DNA of 64,000 nt from Cunninghamia lanceolata. Its lineage: Eukaryota; Streptophyta; Pinopsida; Cupressales; Cupressaceae. The stretch covers positions 5,084,001-5,148,000 of the forward strand of contig BSBN01001149.1 of assembly GCA_027924645.1 (NCBI GenBank), in the 5' to 3' direction. The position numbers were made by a program, and so were the translations under genes. The notes under the pieces are model-generated. The model made no database searches and had not been told where the DNA came from. It saw only the letters and a list, made by a program, of their open reading frames with translations. The stretch's first letter is position 1. Every line of letters starts with the position of its first letter. Below, in pieces: positions 21,605-32,172 of this stretch.

Positions 21605-23412
21605 TCTCATGCCCACATGACAAAAACTCACTCAAGATGAGTTTAATGGGGTAGGGGAGTGGACATCACTCAACTCAAGAGTGCCACTCCAAAACTTCCC
21701 ACTACAAAAACTCTCAAGGCCTCAAGCCTACTTTTTTAAGCATGATCTCACCACTTTCTCTTGGCTCTCAAGCCATATCACAATTTTCTCATAAACCCAT
21801 ATTGCTCAAATTCACAATTTGCCCTCAAGGCTAAAACTCCATGAAAACAAGGATGTGACCCCAAGGAGGCTCACTCCTCCCTCACCTCACACATGTTGAA
21901 CATTTTCTCCCAAGAGGGAGAGGCTCTCACAACTCCCATACCCAATTTTCCCAGAACAACAAAGTAAAAACAACAAAATAAACTCTCTCACACACACAAC
22001 ATGCAAGTAAAGAAAATGCATAAGGAAAGACATTTGCCTTGAATCCTACCTTATAAAGCCCAAATGGAAAATAGTTGAGAAGAGCTCCTCTAAATCCTTC
22101 TCCAAGTTGAGCCATCAATTTCCCCCTCTAATTTTTCCCCCAAAACAATTAAAATTCAAAAAATTTGGAAAAGGTTCAACAACCCCCTCCCTCTCTTCAA
22201 GAGGGATTAAACTAGGCTCTTCTCATGAGCCTTGAGGAATGGAGAGGTGACACATGTCACCTCCTCACTCCTCCACCCAACTACTTGCAAGACTCTTGAA
22301 ATGGGGTGGTGACACATGCCATTCACCCATTCCACCAAGTCTTTCTCCCATCCACTTGTCCTCTCTTAATTATGTGGGAGAGAAAGGTGGAGCCAAAGAA
22401 GGAGTGGGTGCCACATGTGCCCCAACCTTTCCTCCTAAGAAAGCCCACTCAACTCCAATGTACCCTCACCAATTGTGGGAGAGGCTTGGAGTTGAGTCCT
22501 CAACAATTAAGGGGTCTTGAAGACTCCCCCAACCTAGGGAAGAGGAAAGGAAGAGGTTGAGTGTTTGACCCACTCATCCTCTCCCTCCCAAGCTTCCATT
22601 TTCGTCACTTTACTTCAGGGTGAAATTAAAGTGACCAAATGGGAGCTTACCTAAGGTTACACAAGCCCAAATGACCCCTAGACCCTAGGGGTACAACCCA
22701 GGGTCAAATTTAACCCATTTTGAGCACCAAAGGTTGAGTAAAAACACATAAAAGGGGTCACAAAAAATTATAACTCAAAAAATAAAATTTAAATGACATT
22801 ACAACTTACAACACCAATTAGAAATCAAATAAAAGAAGGGTAGACCTAACCCAACTAACACCATGCAACAACATTACAAAAATTCATCATGCAAACATAG
22901 TTGATCCTTGGTTCCTCTTGGAACTAGATCAACTTCACATGGGAAACAACACTGTGTGTGGGATGATCTCTGAGTATCCATGGCTTCGTTAGAAACACTT
23001 GCACACTCAAATGAAATGCTATTTTCCACATGTATATAATAGCCGAAGCAAAGTGAAACATGCACTCACATCATCACAAAATTAGATAAACATCAATGAA
23101 TCACATCATAATCAAATTCTAAATTGCATTTCAAAAATCCATCCCAAGATAGAATCACGTAATAAATTTCTAACTAAAATCACATGAATAATAACCAAAT
23201 AACATCATAATGTAATCCATATGTCTAACATCATCAGTGAATCAATATCAAGGTCTAATCACATCATAATCGTGCTAACATAATAAATCTACATAAGCAT
23301 AAAGTCTAATAGTCCTGCAAATCGGGATCAACAGTCCCACAAGTCTAATATCTATCACCAACAGTAAAATAAGGTAGTCAAATAACAAGGGAATGAAATA
23401 GTAGGCCTCACA
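21605..23412 (-). repeat. 3' LTR (1808 bp) of the gypsy derivative
   Basis: On the plus strand it runs from TCTCATGCCCACATG (expected TGTTATGCCC, as in the other LTR) to GGCCTCACA. Small ORFs such as 22254-22520 occur at the same place in both LTRs only because the LTRs are copies. The purine run GAGGGAAGGGA (minus strand, about 23425-23435) near its inner edge may be the polypurine tract. Confidence 0.9.
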
Positions 23413-24470
23413 TCATGGGCATGATCCCTTCCCTCGTCCCTGTATCTCCTTAGCTATGTATGCCTTCTCGGCAGCATCACTCAATGTCTGGGGGTCTGTC
23501 ATGCGTACAGGCCCTGCTATGGTATGGTTCAATCCTCTGATAAACTTATGAACTAGGAGTTTCTCATCATGGAGATACTCCGCATATCAAGACAACTCAG
23601 TGAATCTGCCCTCATATTGATCAACTGTAAGCCCTCTCTGCTGAAGATCGTGAAACTTGTCTATACGACGTTGTCTGTAGTGATCTGATAAATACTGCAC
23701 ATTGAAGCACTCAATGAAAGTCTCCCAAGTGAGTGTGTCCAATGAAAAATGGTGCTTGCAATCCTTAGTATGCTAGCAAGTAGATGCTGCATCTCACAAC
23801 AAGTGGACTACCACACGTTCCTTCGTGTTGCCCTCGTACAAACGCAACACAAAGCATCCGTCTAGACTGATGAGCCAAGCCTCAGCTTCGGCTCCCTCTG
23901 TAGTCCCGACTAAAGTAGGAGGATTCAACCTCAACAAGTCTCTGATGGGGTCTCCTCAGTCTCTGTGCCCTCTAATGGGTTCCTCTACATAAAAATCATA
24001 TGACCTATAAATGATCTACTCCACTCGCTAAGTCTCCTCACGCCTATCATGATGTGGAGGGCTCCTGCTATGGCCCCTATAGGCTGATCCAACCTCCTCC
24101 ACCGTCATATTTGGTATCTCAACAAATAGCTCCACACATGGTGCCTCTCACGACTCAACGCGGGGCTCCACACGTGGCTCCACATGTGACTTTGCTCATG
24201 GCTCCACACACGGCTCCACTCGCATATCAACGCTGGGCTCAGCACGTGGCTCTATGTGTAGCGCATCTATGGTCAATGGTAGCCTATCTAACACTCCCTG
24301 TAGTGCCTAAAGTATCTATGGTCCAATGTTTGGTATAGGTAGGACCTGTGGTGCCGGTGGTGCCTAACCATCGGCCGAAGAATCACTGTGCACCTCGATG
24401 GATACAGTGTGGCATGAACACGCTCGCCGAACTCGTCAGGGAGCATCCTACAAAACAAGGTAATCACCAA
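23413..24470 (-). pseudogene. Gypsy gag relic inside the large-LTR element
   Basis: The minus strand reads 'LLRLNPPTLVGTTEGAEAEA', 'WLISLDGCFVLRLYEGNTKE', 'TWETFIECFNVQYLSDHYRQ' and 'FHDLQQRGLTVDQYEGRFTE', matching the retrotransposon gag domain of Ty3/gypsy ('PPxFxGxxxPxxAExWLxxM...WxxFxxxFxxxYF...F..L.QG.MTVxEYexxFxxL'). Upstream the frame has repeated W-S-H-V-like units. Several stops are present. The product would have been a capsid protein. Confidence 0.8.
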
Positions 24471-24523
24471 TTAATCAAATTTACAAAAAAAGTAACGTGC
24501 CCAAACAAGCCCAATGTTAAAAA

Positions 24524-24540
24524 TTGGCTTTGATACCAAA
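24524..24540 (-). promoter_or_regulatory. Primer-binding site of the gypsy derivative
   Basis: Immediately inside the right LTR the minus strand reads TTTGGTATCAAAGCCAA, close to the complement of the initiator tRNA-Met 3' end (TGGTATCAGAGC). This sets the element's orientation as minus. Confidence 0.75.
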
Positions 24541-26345
24541 TGTTATGCCCACATGACAAAAACTCACTCAAGATGAGTTTAATGGGGTAGGGGAGTGGAT
24601 ATCACTCAACTCAAGAGTGCCACTCCAAAACTTCCCAATACAAAAATTTCTCAAGGCCTCAAGCCTACTCTTTTAAGCATGATCTCGCCACTTTCTCTTG
24701 GCTCTCAAGCCATATCACAATTTTCTCATAAACCCATATTGCTCAAATTCACAATTTGCCCTCAAGGCTAAAACTCCATGAAAACAAGGATGTGACCCTA
24801 AGGAGGTTCACTCCTCCCCCACCCCACACATGTTGAGCATTTTCTCCCAGGAGGGAGAGGCTCTCACAACTCCCATACCCAATTTTCTCACAACAACAAA
24901 GTAAAAACAACAAAATAAACTCTCTCACACACACATGCAAGTAAAGAAAATGCATAAGGAAAGGCATTTACCTTGAATCCTACATTATAAAGCCCAAATG
25001 GAAGATAGTTGAGAAGAGATCCTCTAACTCCTTCTCCAAGTTGAGCCACCAATTTCCCCAATAATTTTTCCCCCAAAATAATTAAAATTCAAAAAATTTG
25101 GAAAAGGTTCAACAACCCCCTCCCTCTCTTCAAGAGGGATTAAAATAGTCTCTTCTCATGAGCCTTGAGGAATGGGGAGGTGACACATGTCACCTCCTCA
25201 CTCCTCCACCCAACTACTTGTAAGACTCTTGAAATGGGGTGGTGACACATGCCATTCACCCATTCTACCAAGTCTTTCTCCCATCCACTTGTCCTCTCTT
25301 AATTATGTGGGAGAGAAAGGTGGAGCCAAAGAAGGAGTGGGTGCCACATGTGCCCCAACCTTTCCTCCTAAGAAATCCCACTCAACCCCAAGGTACCTTC
25401 ACCAATTGTGGGAGAGGCTTGGAGTTGAGTCCTCCACAATTAAGGGGTTTTGAAGACTCCCCCAACCTAGGGAAGAGGAAAGGAAGAGGTTGAGTGTTTG
25501 ACCCACTCATCCTCTCCCTCCCAAGCTTCCATTTTCGTCACTTTATTTCAGGGTGAAGTTAAAGTGACCAAATGGGAGCTTACCTAAGGTTACACAAGCC
25601 CAAATGACCCCTAGACCCTAGGGGTCCAACCTAGGGTCAAATTTAACCCATTTTGAGCACCAAAGGTTGAGTAAAAACACATAAAAGGGGTCACAAAAAA
25701 TTATAACTCAAAAAATGAAATCCAAATGACATTACAACTTACAACACCAATTCGTAATCAAATAAAAGAAGGGTAGACCTAACCCAACTAACACCATGCA
25801 ACAACATTACAAAAATTCATCATGCAAATGTAGTTGATCTTGGTTCCTCTTGGAACTAGATTGGCTTCACATGGGAAAACAACACAGTATGTGGGATGAT
25901 CTCCGAGTATCCGTGGCTTCGTTAGAAACACCTGCACACTCAAATGAAATGTTAATTCCCACATGTATATAATAGCCGAAGCAAAGTGAAACATGCACTC
26001 ACATCATCACAAAATCATATAAACATCATCAAATCACATCATAATCAAATTTCAAATTACATTTCAAAAATCCATCCCAAGATAGAATCACGTAATAAAT
26101 TTATAATTAAAATCACATGAATAATATCCAAATAACATCATAATGTAAATCATATGTCTAACATCATCAGCGAATCAATATCAAAGTCTAATCACATCAT
26201 AATCGTGCTAACATAATAAATCCACATAAGCATGAAGTCTAATAGTCTTGCAAGTCGGGATCAACAGTCCCACAAGCCTAATATGTATCACCAACAGTAA
26301 AATAAGGTAGTCAAATAAAAATGGAATGAAATGGTAGGCCTCACA
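24541..26345 (-). repeat. 5' LTR (1805 bp) of the gypsy derivative
   Basis: Runs from TGTTATGCCCACATG to GGCCTCACA on the plus strand, with proper TG...CA ends, and matches 21605-23412 almost base for base apart from scattered substitutions and small indels. It would hold the element's promoter, acting on the minus strand. Confidence 0.9.
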
Positions 26346-26350
26346 ACTTG

Positions 26351-27739
26351 TTCTTTACTTGTTGTCCCGGTGGTCTTAAGGCATAATGTAGAGGCTCAGT
26401 TTGATTTTTTACAATTGCTACATTGTTGTTCCAAATGGATTTACACATGATGTAGTATATATGTTGTTTCATTATTCAATTGTTCTATCTATGAGGTATA
26501 TCTGAACAACAAAATCATACTTCAATCACAACAAAAAGATGGAAAAATACCTTTTATGATTGTACTTCATTCTTTTGATCACTGTACTTCTATCCTTTGC
26601 ATATTGACAACTCTTGAATAAAACCACTGCTCATTTTGTAGCATGTGATGAAGCATTTTGAACATGATTGTCTGATTTTAACAAGCTCTTTCCTGTAGTG
26701 GGCATAGTTTATAGGAGCAACTGCTCACTTCACTTCTCTTATGACGACTTCACTTTATTTGAAGTGTTGACTATTCCAATGAATAGTACACTCTGCTTAT
26801 TGCAATTTGATGTCCTTGAATGAATAAGAAGGAAGCATGTTGGGCTCTACCCTTGTGGGAGCCACATTTTCTCCACATGCTTAAATGTCTTCGAATCAAC
26901 AACATTACTTTTCCTATACCTGCATAGTGAACAAACAAGTTAGCATAAAACATACATCCTGAAGTTGATTAATTTCTCATGATGATCTGATTTATTGCAC
27001 ATGTCTGATTTTGATCCAACCACATAAAATGCATAATGTTTGCAAGTTGTATATGTCTGTTGATAAAGCATATAAAGAATCTGCATATCCGGAGCTTCTA
27101 ACAGGGCTTTTCTCTAATTTTGCAGGAACACTGTCCTGATCAGGAGCAAAAGATGAAGTCATGAAGATCAACCAGCCAATCAAGAAGATCAACCTTCTAA
27201 AAGGCAATGATGGATATACATTTTCCTCATATGTTCTTTTCTTTTCCTTTTATCCACAGATGTATAGCTTGCACAATGTTTGCATTGCTCAGTTTAGCCA
27301 CTCCCACAGCTTGTGTGGGACACATTTAAACATTTCTTTGAATATGATCAGTTACTTTACCTTATTCAAATGATTTATGTATGTTTACTTTTTTTAATCA
27401 AATGCATAGGATATAATAGTTGAATTTGATATGAAACATATGTTCAAAACATGATAATGAAATGACAGTTTATAAATACATTTCCTTCACACTGAATTAC
27501 CTCCTGTCATTCATTGATTGTCTGATCTCTTGTCATCAGATAAGCTTCACTTGTCAGGATGGTTTGACAGTTCTGATTGGACTGTCACATTATCCTGACA
27601 AGTGATCCTTTGTTGTTCTCTTGGCAAGATATCATACATTCAATTGATTGATCATACACTTAAAATTTTTCTTTTATCCCTCTTGTGAGAACTGCAACTC
27701 AGGCCTAACTAAATTAGGTGTGAAAATAATTTGGTAACA
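26351..27739 (+). other. Right flank of the insertion; possibly the end of a gypsy LTR
   Basis: No protein is recognised. The segment ends in GGTAACA (27733-27739), an LTR-like CA end, just before a sequence fitting a tRNA-Arg primer site. If so, it is the right part of a long LTR interrupted by the 21605-26345 element. Confidence 0.4.
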
Positions 27740-27743
27740 TTTC

Positions 27744-27760
27744 TGGCGACCTCTCAGGGG
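27744..27760 (+). promoter_or_regulatory. tRNA-Arg-type primer-binding site
   Basis: TGGCGACCTCTCAGGGG is close to TGGCGACTCCACTGGG, complementary to the 3' end of plant tRNA-Arg, which is used by Tat-type gypsy elements. It lies 4 bp after an LTR-like CA end. It predicts a plus-strand element here, yet the integrase next door is on the minus strand. Confidence 0.5.
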
Positions 27761-28020
27761 TGCTTGCCTGCTAAACAAAACAAAACCAGTAGCCTTGCAG
27801 TTCCATTGGGCACATGAGTCTTTTTCTGCCTGAAATTTTGAAAGACCTCTTGCAACTCAAACTGATAGAAAACTACAGCAACAAAACAAAAACTGAAACT
27901 GAAACTATTCTAACTTGTTTAAGACAAAGCCAACAAAATGTGCATATGCACTTCTTGGAAAACAAAACAAAACTGAAAGTAAATGTGCAAAAGCACTTAT
28001 TTGCAGCAAAAGCTGCTTCT

Positions 28021-28700
28021 CTAGTAACATAACTTGAGGTGAATCCCATTAACAGGGATTGGCAACACCTCTCCATCTAACCTTGCAAACTGAAATGCAT
28101 TGTGTTGCTTGCATTCTGTAATGATGTATAGGCCATCCCACATGGCATCAAATTTTGTGTGTTGACTAGGTCTACTCTTTAATTCATTCCATTTGAATAC
28201 CAAATCTCCTTCTTTAAAGATTCTTGGCACTACCTTTCTGTCAAATGTCCTCTTCATTTGAGCCTGATGTATCTCTAAAGTCCTTAAGGCCTCTTTTCTG
28301 ATCTCTTCCAGCTCTATCAACTGTGTAAGTCTCACTTCCATTGGTTGTTCCTCCAGTAATTCCAGTCCTTTGATGTAACTTAGAGTTGGTAGCTCAACTG
28401 AAATTGGTAGTTTGGCTTCTTTGCCATAAGTTAGAACATAAGGTGAATTACATGTTGCTCTTTTAGGAGTTATCCTATCATCCCATAGGGCTAATTTCAA
28501 CTTGCATGCCAAGATCTCTGATTTTCATCAATTGTTTTCTTTATTATTTTAATCAGATTTTTTTTAGTTGATTCTGCTTGTCCATTACCCTGAGGGTAAT
28601 AATTGGATGAGGTATTAAGAAATGTTATTTTTCATAGACCAATTAGAAACTCTTAAACCAATGAATGCTAAAGCATTGTCAGAAATGATTGAATCATGGA
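28021..28700 (-). pseudogene. Ty3/gypsy (Tat-like) integrase C-terminal half
   Basis: The minus strand reads 'GIHDSIISDNALAFIG' (second catalytic Asp of the core, near 28680), a short damaged stretch, then an open frame of 163 codons from 28512: 'CKLKLALWDDRITPKRATCN', 'YGKEAKLPISVELPTL', 'FDRKVVPRIFKEGDLVFKWN', 'KFDAMWDGLYIITECKQHNA', ending 'GIHLKLCY' at 28021. This is the integrase end with its GKEA and GPY/F-like region ('WDGLYIITE', expected GPY). The long open frame shows the piece is not very old. The rest of pol is missing upstream. Confidence 0.85.
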
Positions 28701-29220
28701 TGCCAAACTATAAGCATTTCTACTACAACTATAAACATTGAGGTCTAATATGTAATGATAGCTAGAAACAAATATCATATTACAGGCTACAGGTGAGAGC
28801 AACTTTGACAATTTTTACATCCGGTTGATTAAATGATTGTGCAACACAGGTTTTGCATGATCTTAGTGGTGAGGTGGTAGTTGTATATATATATATATGA
28901 CACGTCTTTAACAAAATATGCATTTCTCTCTACGGTTTATGTGGAATCCAATTCTATAAGTGTATAAACACTATATATAGTTGATTCTATTTAGGTGACA
29001 GTTATTCAATGGTGGAGAAGAATCCATTGTGGTGTCAAGTAAGGTTGTTCTAAATTGTGAAAAGAATGAAAGAGCAGAAATATCATAGAAATATCAGAAA
29101 TCTCACTCTATGCCAATTTGCTGCTTGTAAATCTGTATATCATAGATGGCCTATCCGTTATCAGATATGTAGTTTTTATAAATCGTTGGTTTAAGCTCAG
29201 CTTGATGGGACTTGGTAAAT
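28701..29220. other. Spacer with a short TA run
   Basis: No coding match. A TATATATATATATATG run lies near 28888-28904 and CTATATATAG near 28972. The 5' part of the following copia element is not recognisable here. Confidence 0.5.
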
Positions 29221-31460
29221 TTATGATTCCAATGCAGTCCTCAATAGAATGGTGTTGCAGAATGCAAGAACATGTCCTTGAAAGAGATGGCTAATTACAT
29301 GATACATTCTAGATCATTGGCATCTCAATATTGGGTGGAGGCCATTAACTATGTGTGTTATATCCAGAACTTAGTTCTTCATCGAGTTGTAAAGGGGGTA
29401 ACTCTTTTCTAAGCTTGGACCAATCGAAAACCCTCAGTTAAGCACTTCCAAGTATTTAATTCTCCTACATGGGCCCACATTCTAGTAGAGAAATGAAAGG
29501 CTATGGATCCACATAGCAAGCCTTGCATATTTGTTGCGTATCTAGATAGTGTAAAAGGCTATAGGCTTCTCCACCCTACCACTCATGAGTTATTCATCAA
29601 GAGGAGTGTTCGTTTCAAGGAGAACCTTTCCAGTTCTTCTCCTACCACTTCTCCATCAACCATCACATTAGAGACACTGCAACATGATGACAGTTCTTTA
29701 GAGGATCTTAATCCTCCTAATCATGATGAAGAGTTTTCTTCCTCCACTTCAAATGGTGATAGTAATGATGAGGATCCACCTTCCTCTCCTAGTCATCATT
29801 CAGAGGTTTATGATTCTCCTCTAGACTTCTTGCCTCTAGGCCTCTTTGATCTCGTCAAACATTGCAATCAGTAGGTGATTGGGTTGGTGATCCTTAAGAT
29901 ACTAGAAGAACAAGGTCACAATTTTAGAAAGCTCCACATCTCTTCATTACTTCAGATTTTGATCCATAGTCCTTTTAGGAAGGTTCTGATGTCCTCGAGT
30001 GGGATGCTGCTATACATGAAGAGTTTATTTCCTTGGAAAGGAATCGTACTTGGAATTTAATCACCCTTCCTAAGGGAAAGAAACTTGTTTGATGCAATTG
30101 GATCTATCAAACAAAATTTGTAGCAGATGGGTCAGTTGACAAGTATAAGGCTCGCTTGGTCACCAAAGGATTCTCCCAGATTCCTGGGATTGACTACTTT
30201 GAGACTTTTGCACTAGTGACCAAAATCAATTCCATCTGACTTATCCTTGCTATAGTTGCAACCCATCATTGGGAAGTTCATTAGATGGATGTGAAGAGTG
30301 TTTTTTTCATGGTGACCTTCAAGAGGAAATCTACATGGAGTAGCCACAGGGGTTTGTTCAGGATCCTTCACTATTTTTCCAACTTTGGAAGTCTCTCTAT
30401 GGCCTCATACAGGCCCCTTGGGCCTAGTATGCCAAGATGGACTCCTTCCTTCTGTCAATTGCATTCACTCGATGTCATTTTGATCTGAACATATACATTC
30501 TATAGTAGGATGATACACTCACCTTTCTGGTTCTTTATGTCGATGACTTATTAATCATAGGGAGTCACTCATCCACCATCAAGGTAGTGAAAATTACTCT
30601 TCATGATCAATTTTTGATGTTAGACTTGGGTCTTCTACACTACTTCTTGGGGATTGAGATCTCTCAGTCATCTTCAGGTATTTTCATTGCATAACCCAAG
30701 TACACACTTGATATGCCCTCAAAATTTTGCATCGTTGACTGTAAGCCTGCAATGACTCCATTTATGTCAGGGGTCAAAATTAAGGCTAAGTGTTCTTCAC
30801 CCTTGGTTGATGGCACTTTATATCGACAACTTATTGGGAGTCTCATCTATTTAACTCACACGAGATTTGACATTTCATATATCATGGGCATGGTCTCTTG
30901 GTTCATGCAGGAGCCCCATGAGTTGCATTGGAAAGCAACTAAGTAGATACTTCACTATGTTCAGGGCACTCACAATTATGGGATATAGTATGCAACGAGT
31001 GTGGATATTGACTTGGTGGAACACACAAATTTAGATTAGACAAGAGATTATTAGGATTGTAAGTCTACTTTAGGGTATTACTTCTCACTTGGTTTTGGTC
31101 CAGTTTGTTGGACGAGAAAGAAGTGGTTTACAATTGCTCTTTCATCTACAGAGGTTGAGTATCTAGGGGCAGTTAATGCCACCATTAAGGCCATCTAGCT
31201 TTAGAATATTATCATTGAGTTTGGCATTCCATTTAGAAAGCCCATAGTCATCTTTTGTGACAACCAAAGTGCAATACAAATCTTAAAGAATCTAGTACAT
31301 CACCAGTAGACTAAACACATTGAGATACACCTGCACTACATCTAGGATTTGATTCATGGAAACATCATTGATCTCAAGTATTGTCAAACATTAGAGTAGA
31401 TCGCAGACATCTTCACCAAACCCTTCACTAAAAGCAAGTTCCTTCATTTATGAGCTTTGT
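29221..31460 (+). pseudogene. Third copia element: integrase end, RT, RNase H
   Basis: Integrase C-terminus: 'NGVAECKNMSLKEMANYMIH' (about 29255), 'PCIFVAYLDSVKGYRLLHPT' and a Ser/Asp-rich linker to 29874. RT: 'WDAAIHEEFISLERNRTWNL', 'ARLVTKGFSQIPGIDYFETF', a frame-broken 'LYVDDLLIIGS' at about 30537-30560, and a 77-codon open piece from 30713 with 'PAMTPFMSGVKIKAKCSS' and 'YRQLIGSLIYLTHTRFDISY'. RNase H: 'CKSTLGYYFSLGFGPVCW', 'SSTEVEYLGAVNATIKAI' and 'IADIFTKPFTKSKFL' (about 31395-31440). Many stops and frameshifts. Gag and protease are absent. Confidence 0.88.
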
Positions 31461-31616
31461 TGGGGATGTGACCAGTGTTTTCTTTGGGAGAGGTTTCTTA
31501 GTCTTGTGCTTTCACTCTCTCTACTCTAGGGGTATTTTTTGGGGAAATTATTTGTACACGAGTACCTCATCAGGATTCATTTCTCGGGACCTGTATCTTT
31601 TCACCCACCTAAGCTA

Positions 31617-31629
31617 TGCTTAAGGGGGA
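31617..31629 (+). promoter_or_regulatory. Polypurine tract of the third copia element
   Basis: GCTTAAGGGGGA lies directly before TGTTCTATAGG, the start of the 3' LTR. Confidence 0.8.
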
Positions 31630-32172
31630 TGTTCTATAGGATTTTTATTTTCCTTATGTTAGGGGATATTTATTTTTCCTACACATATTATTAAGCTTTC
31701 TTCTAGGTTATGTAGGCATGGTTAATATGAGACCACATGGTATAATCCATCAATTACATGTGTTACTCTCACCCACTCTTGGGTAGTTGAGTCTCACACC
31801 CTCTTTTGGATTTTTATGCCGCCTCTCATAACCATTTGTTTGCCTTTATCTGAGTAGGTGCAACCATGTAATTTGATATTTACCAAGTAGGTAAAACTTC
31901 TGCCTATTTTGGGTAGTTGGATTTATTATACCTCTTGGATGTATTTGCCTTTATTTTCTATATATACAACACTCATCTCTCACCTCTACTATTCAGTGAA
32001 AGTAATATGAGCATTCTTCAAATTCTCTTATAGTTTGTCTCTTGAGTGAACTCTCTTTCAAGATAATCTCTCTAGTCTGCTATTTTGATCTTTGATCATT
32101 GTTGATTGGAGTGCGTGTGATCGATGACCGATAACAGGTCTTGGCTAAGATTATCACTTCTACAATCCTACA
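31630..32172 (+). repeat. 3' LTR (about 543 bp) of the third copia element
   Basis: Begins TGTTCTATAGGATT and ends AATCCTACA at 32172, an imperfect inverted match of the start, as copia LTRs do. It contains a TATA box (TATATATA, about 31959-31966) followed by a CT-rich leader. Its 5' partner is not in the window, so target duplications cannot be checked. Confidence 0.75.

Larger units (their letters stand above)
21605..26345 (-). mobile_element. Large-LTR, gag-only gypsy derivative (LARD-like)
   Basis: Two direct repeats of about 1.8 kb (21605-23412 and 24541-26345), closely similar throughout, flank only 1128 bp of interior. The interior carries a minus-strand gypsy gag relic and, beside the right repeat, a primer-binding site, so the right repeat is the 5' LTR. 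ACTTG duplications flank the whole. It lacks protease, RT, RNase H and integrase, so it is non-autonomous, and its LTRs are longer than its interior. Confidence 0.9.

Noticed and set aside
22254..22520. 88-codon ORF repeated almost unchanged at 25187-25453
   Set aside because: Both lie at the same place in the two LTRs of one gypsy derivative; similarity follows from LTR duplication, and the peptide has no recognisable domain.
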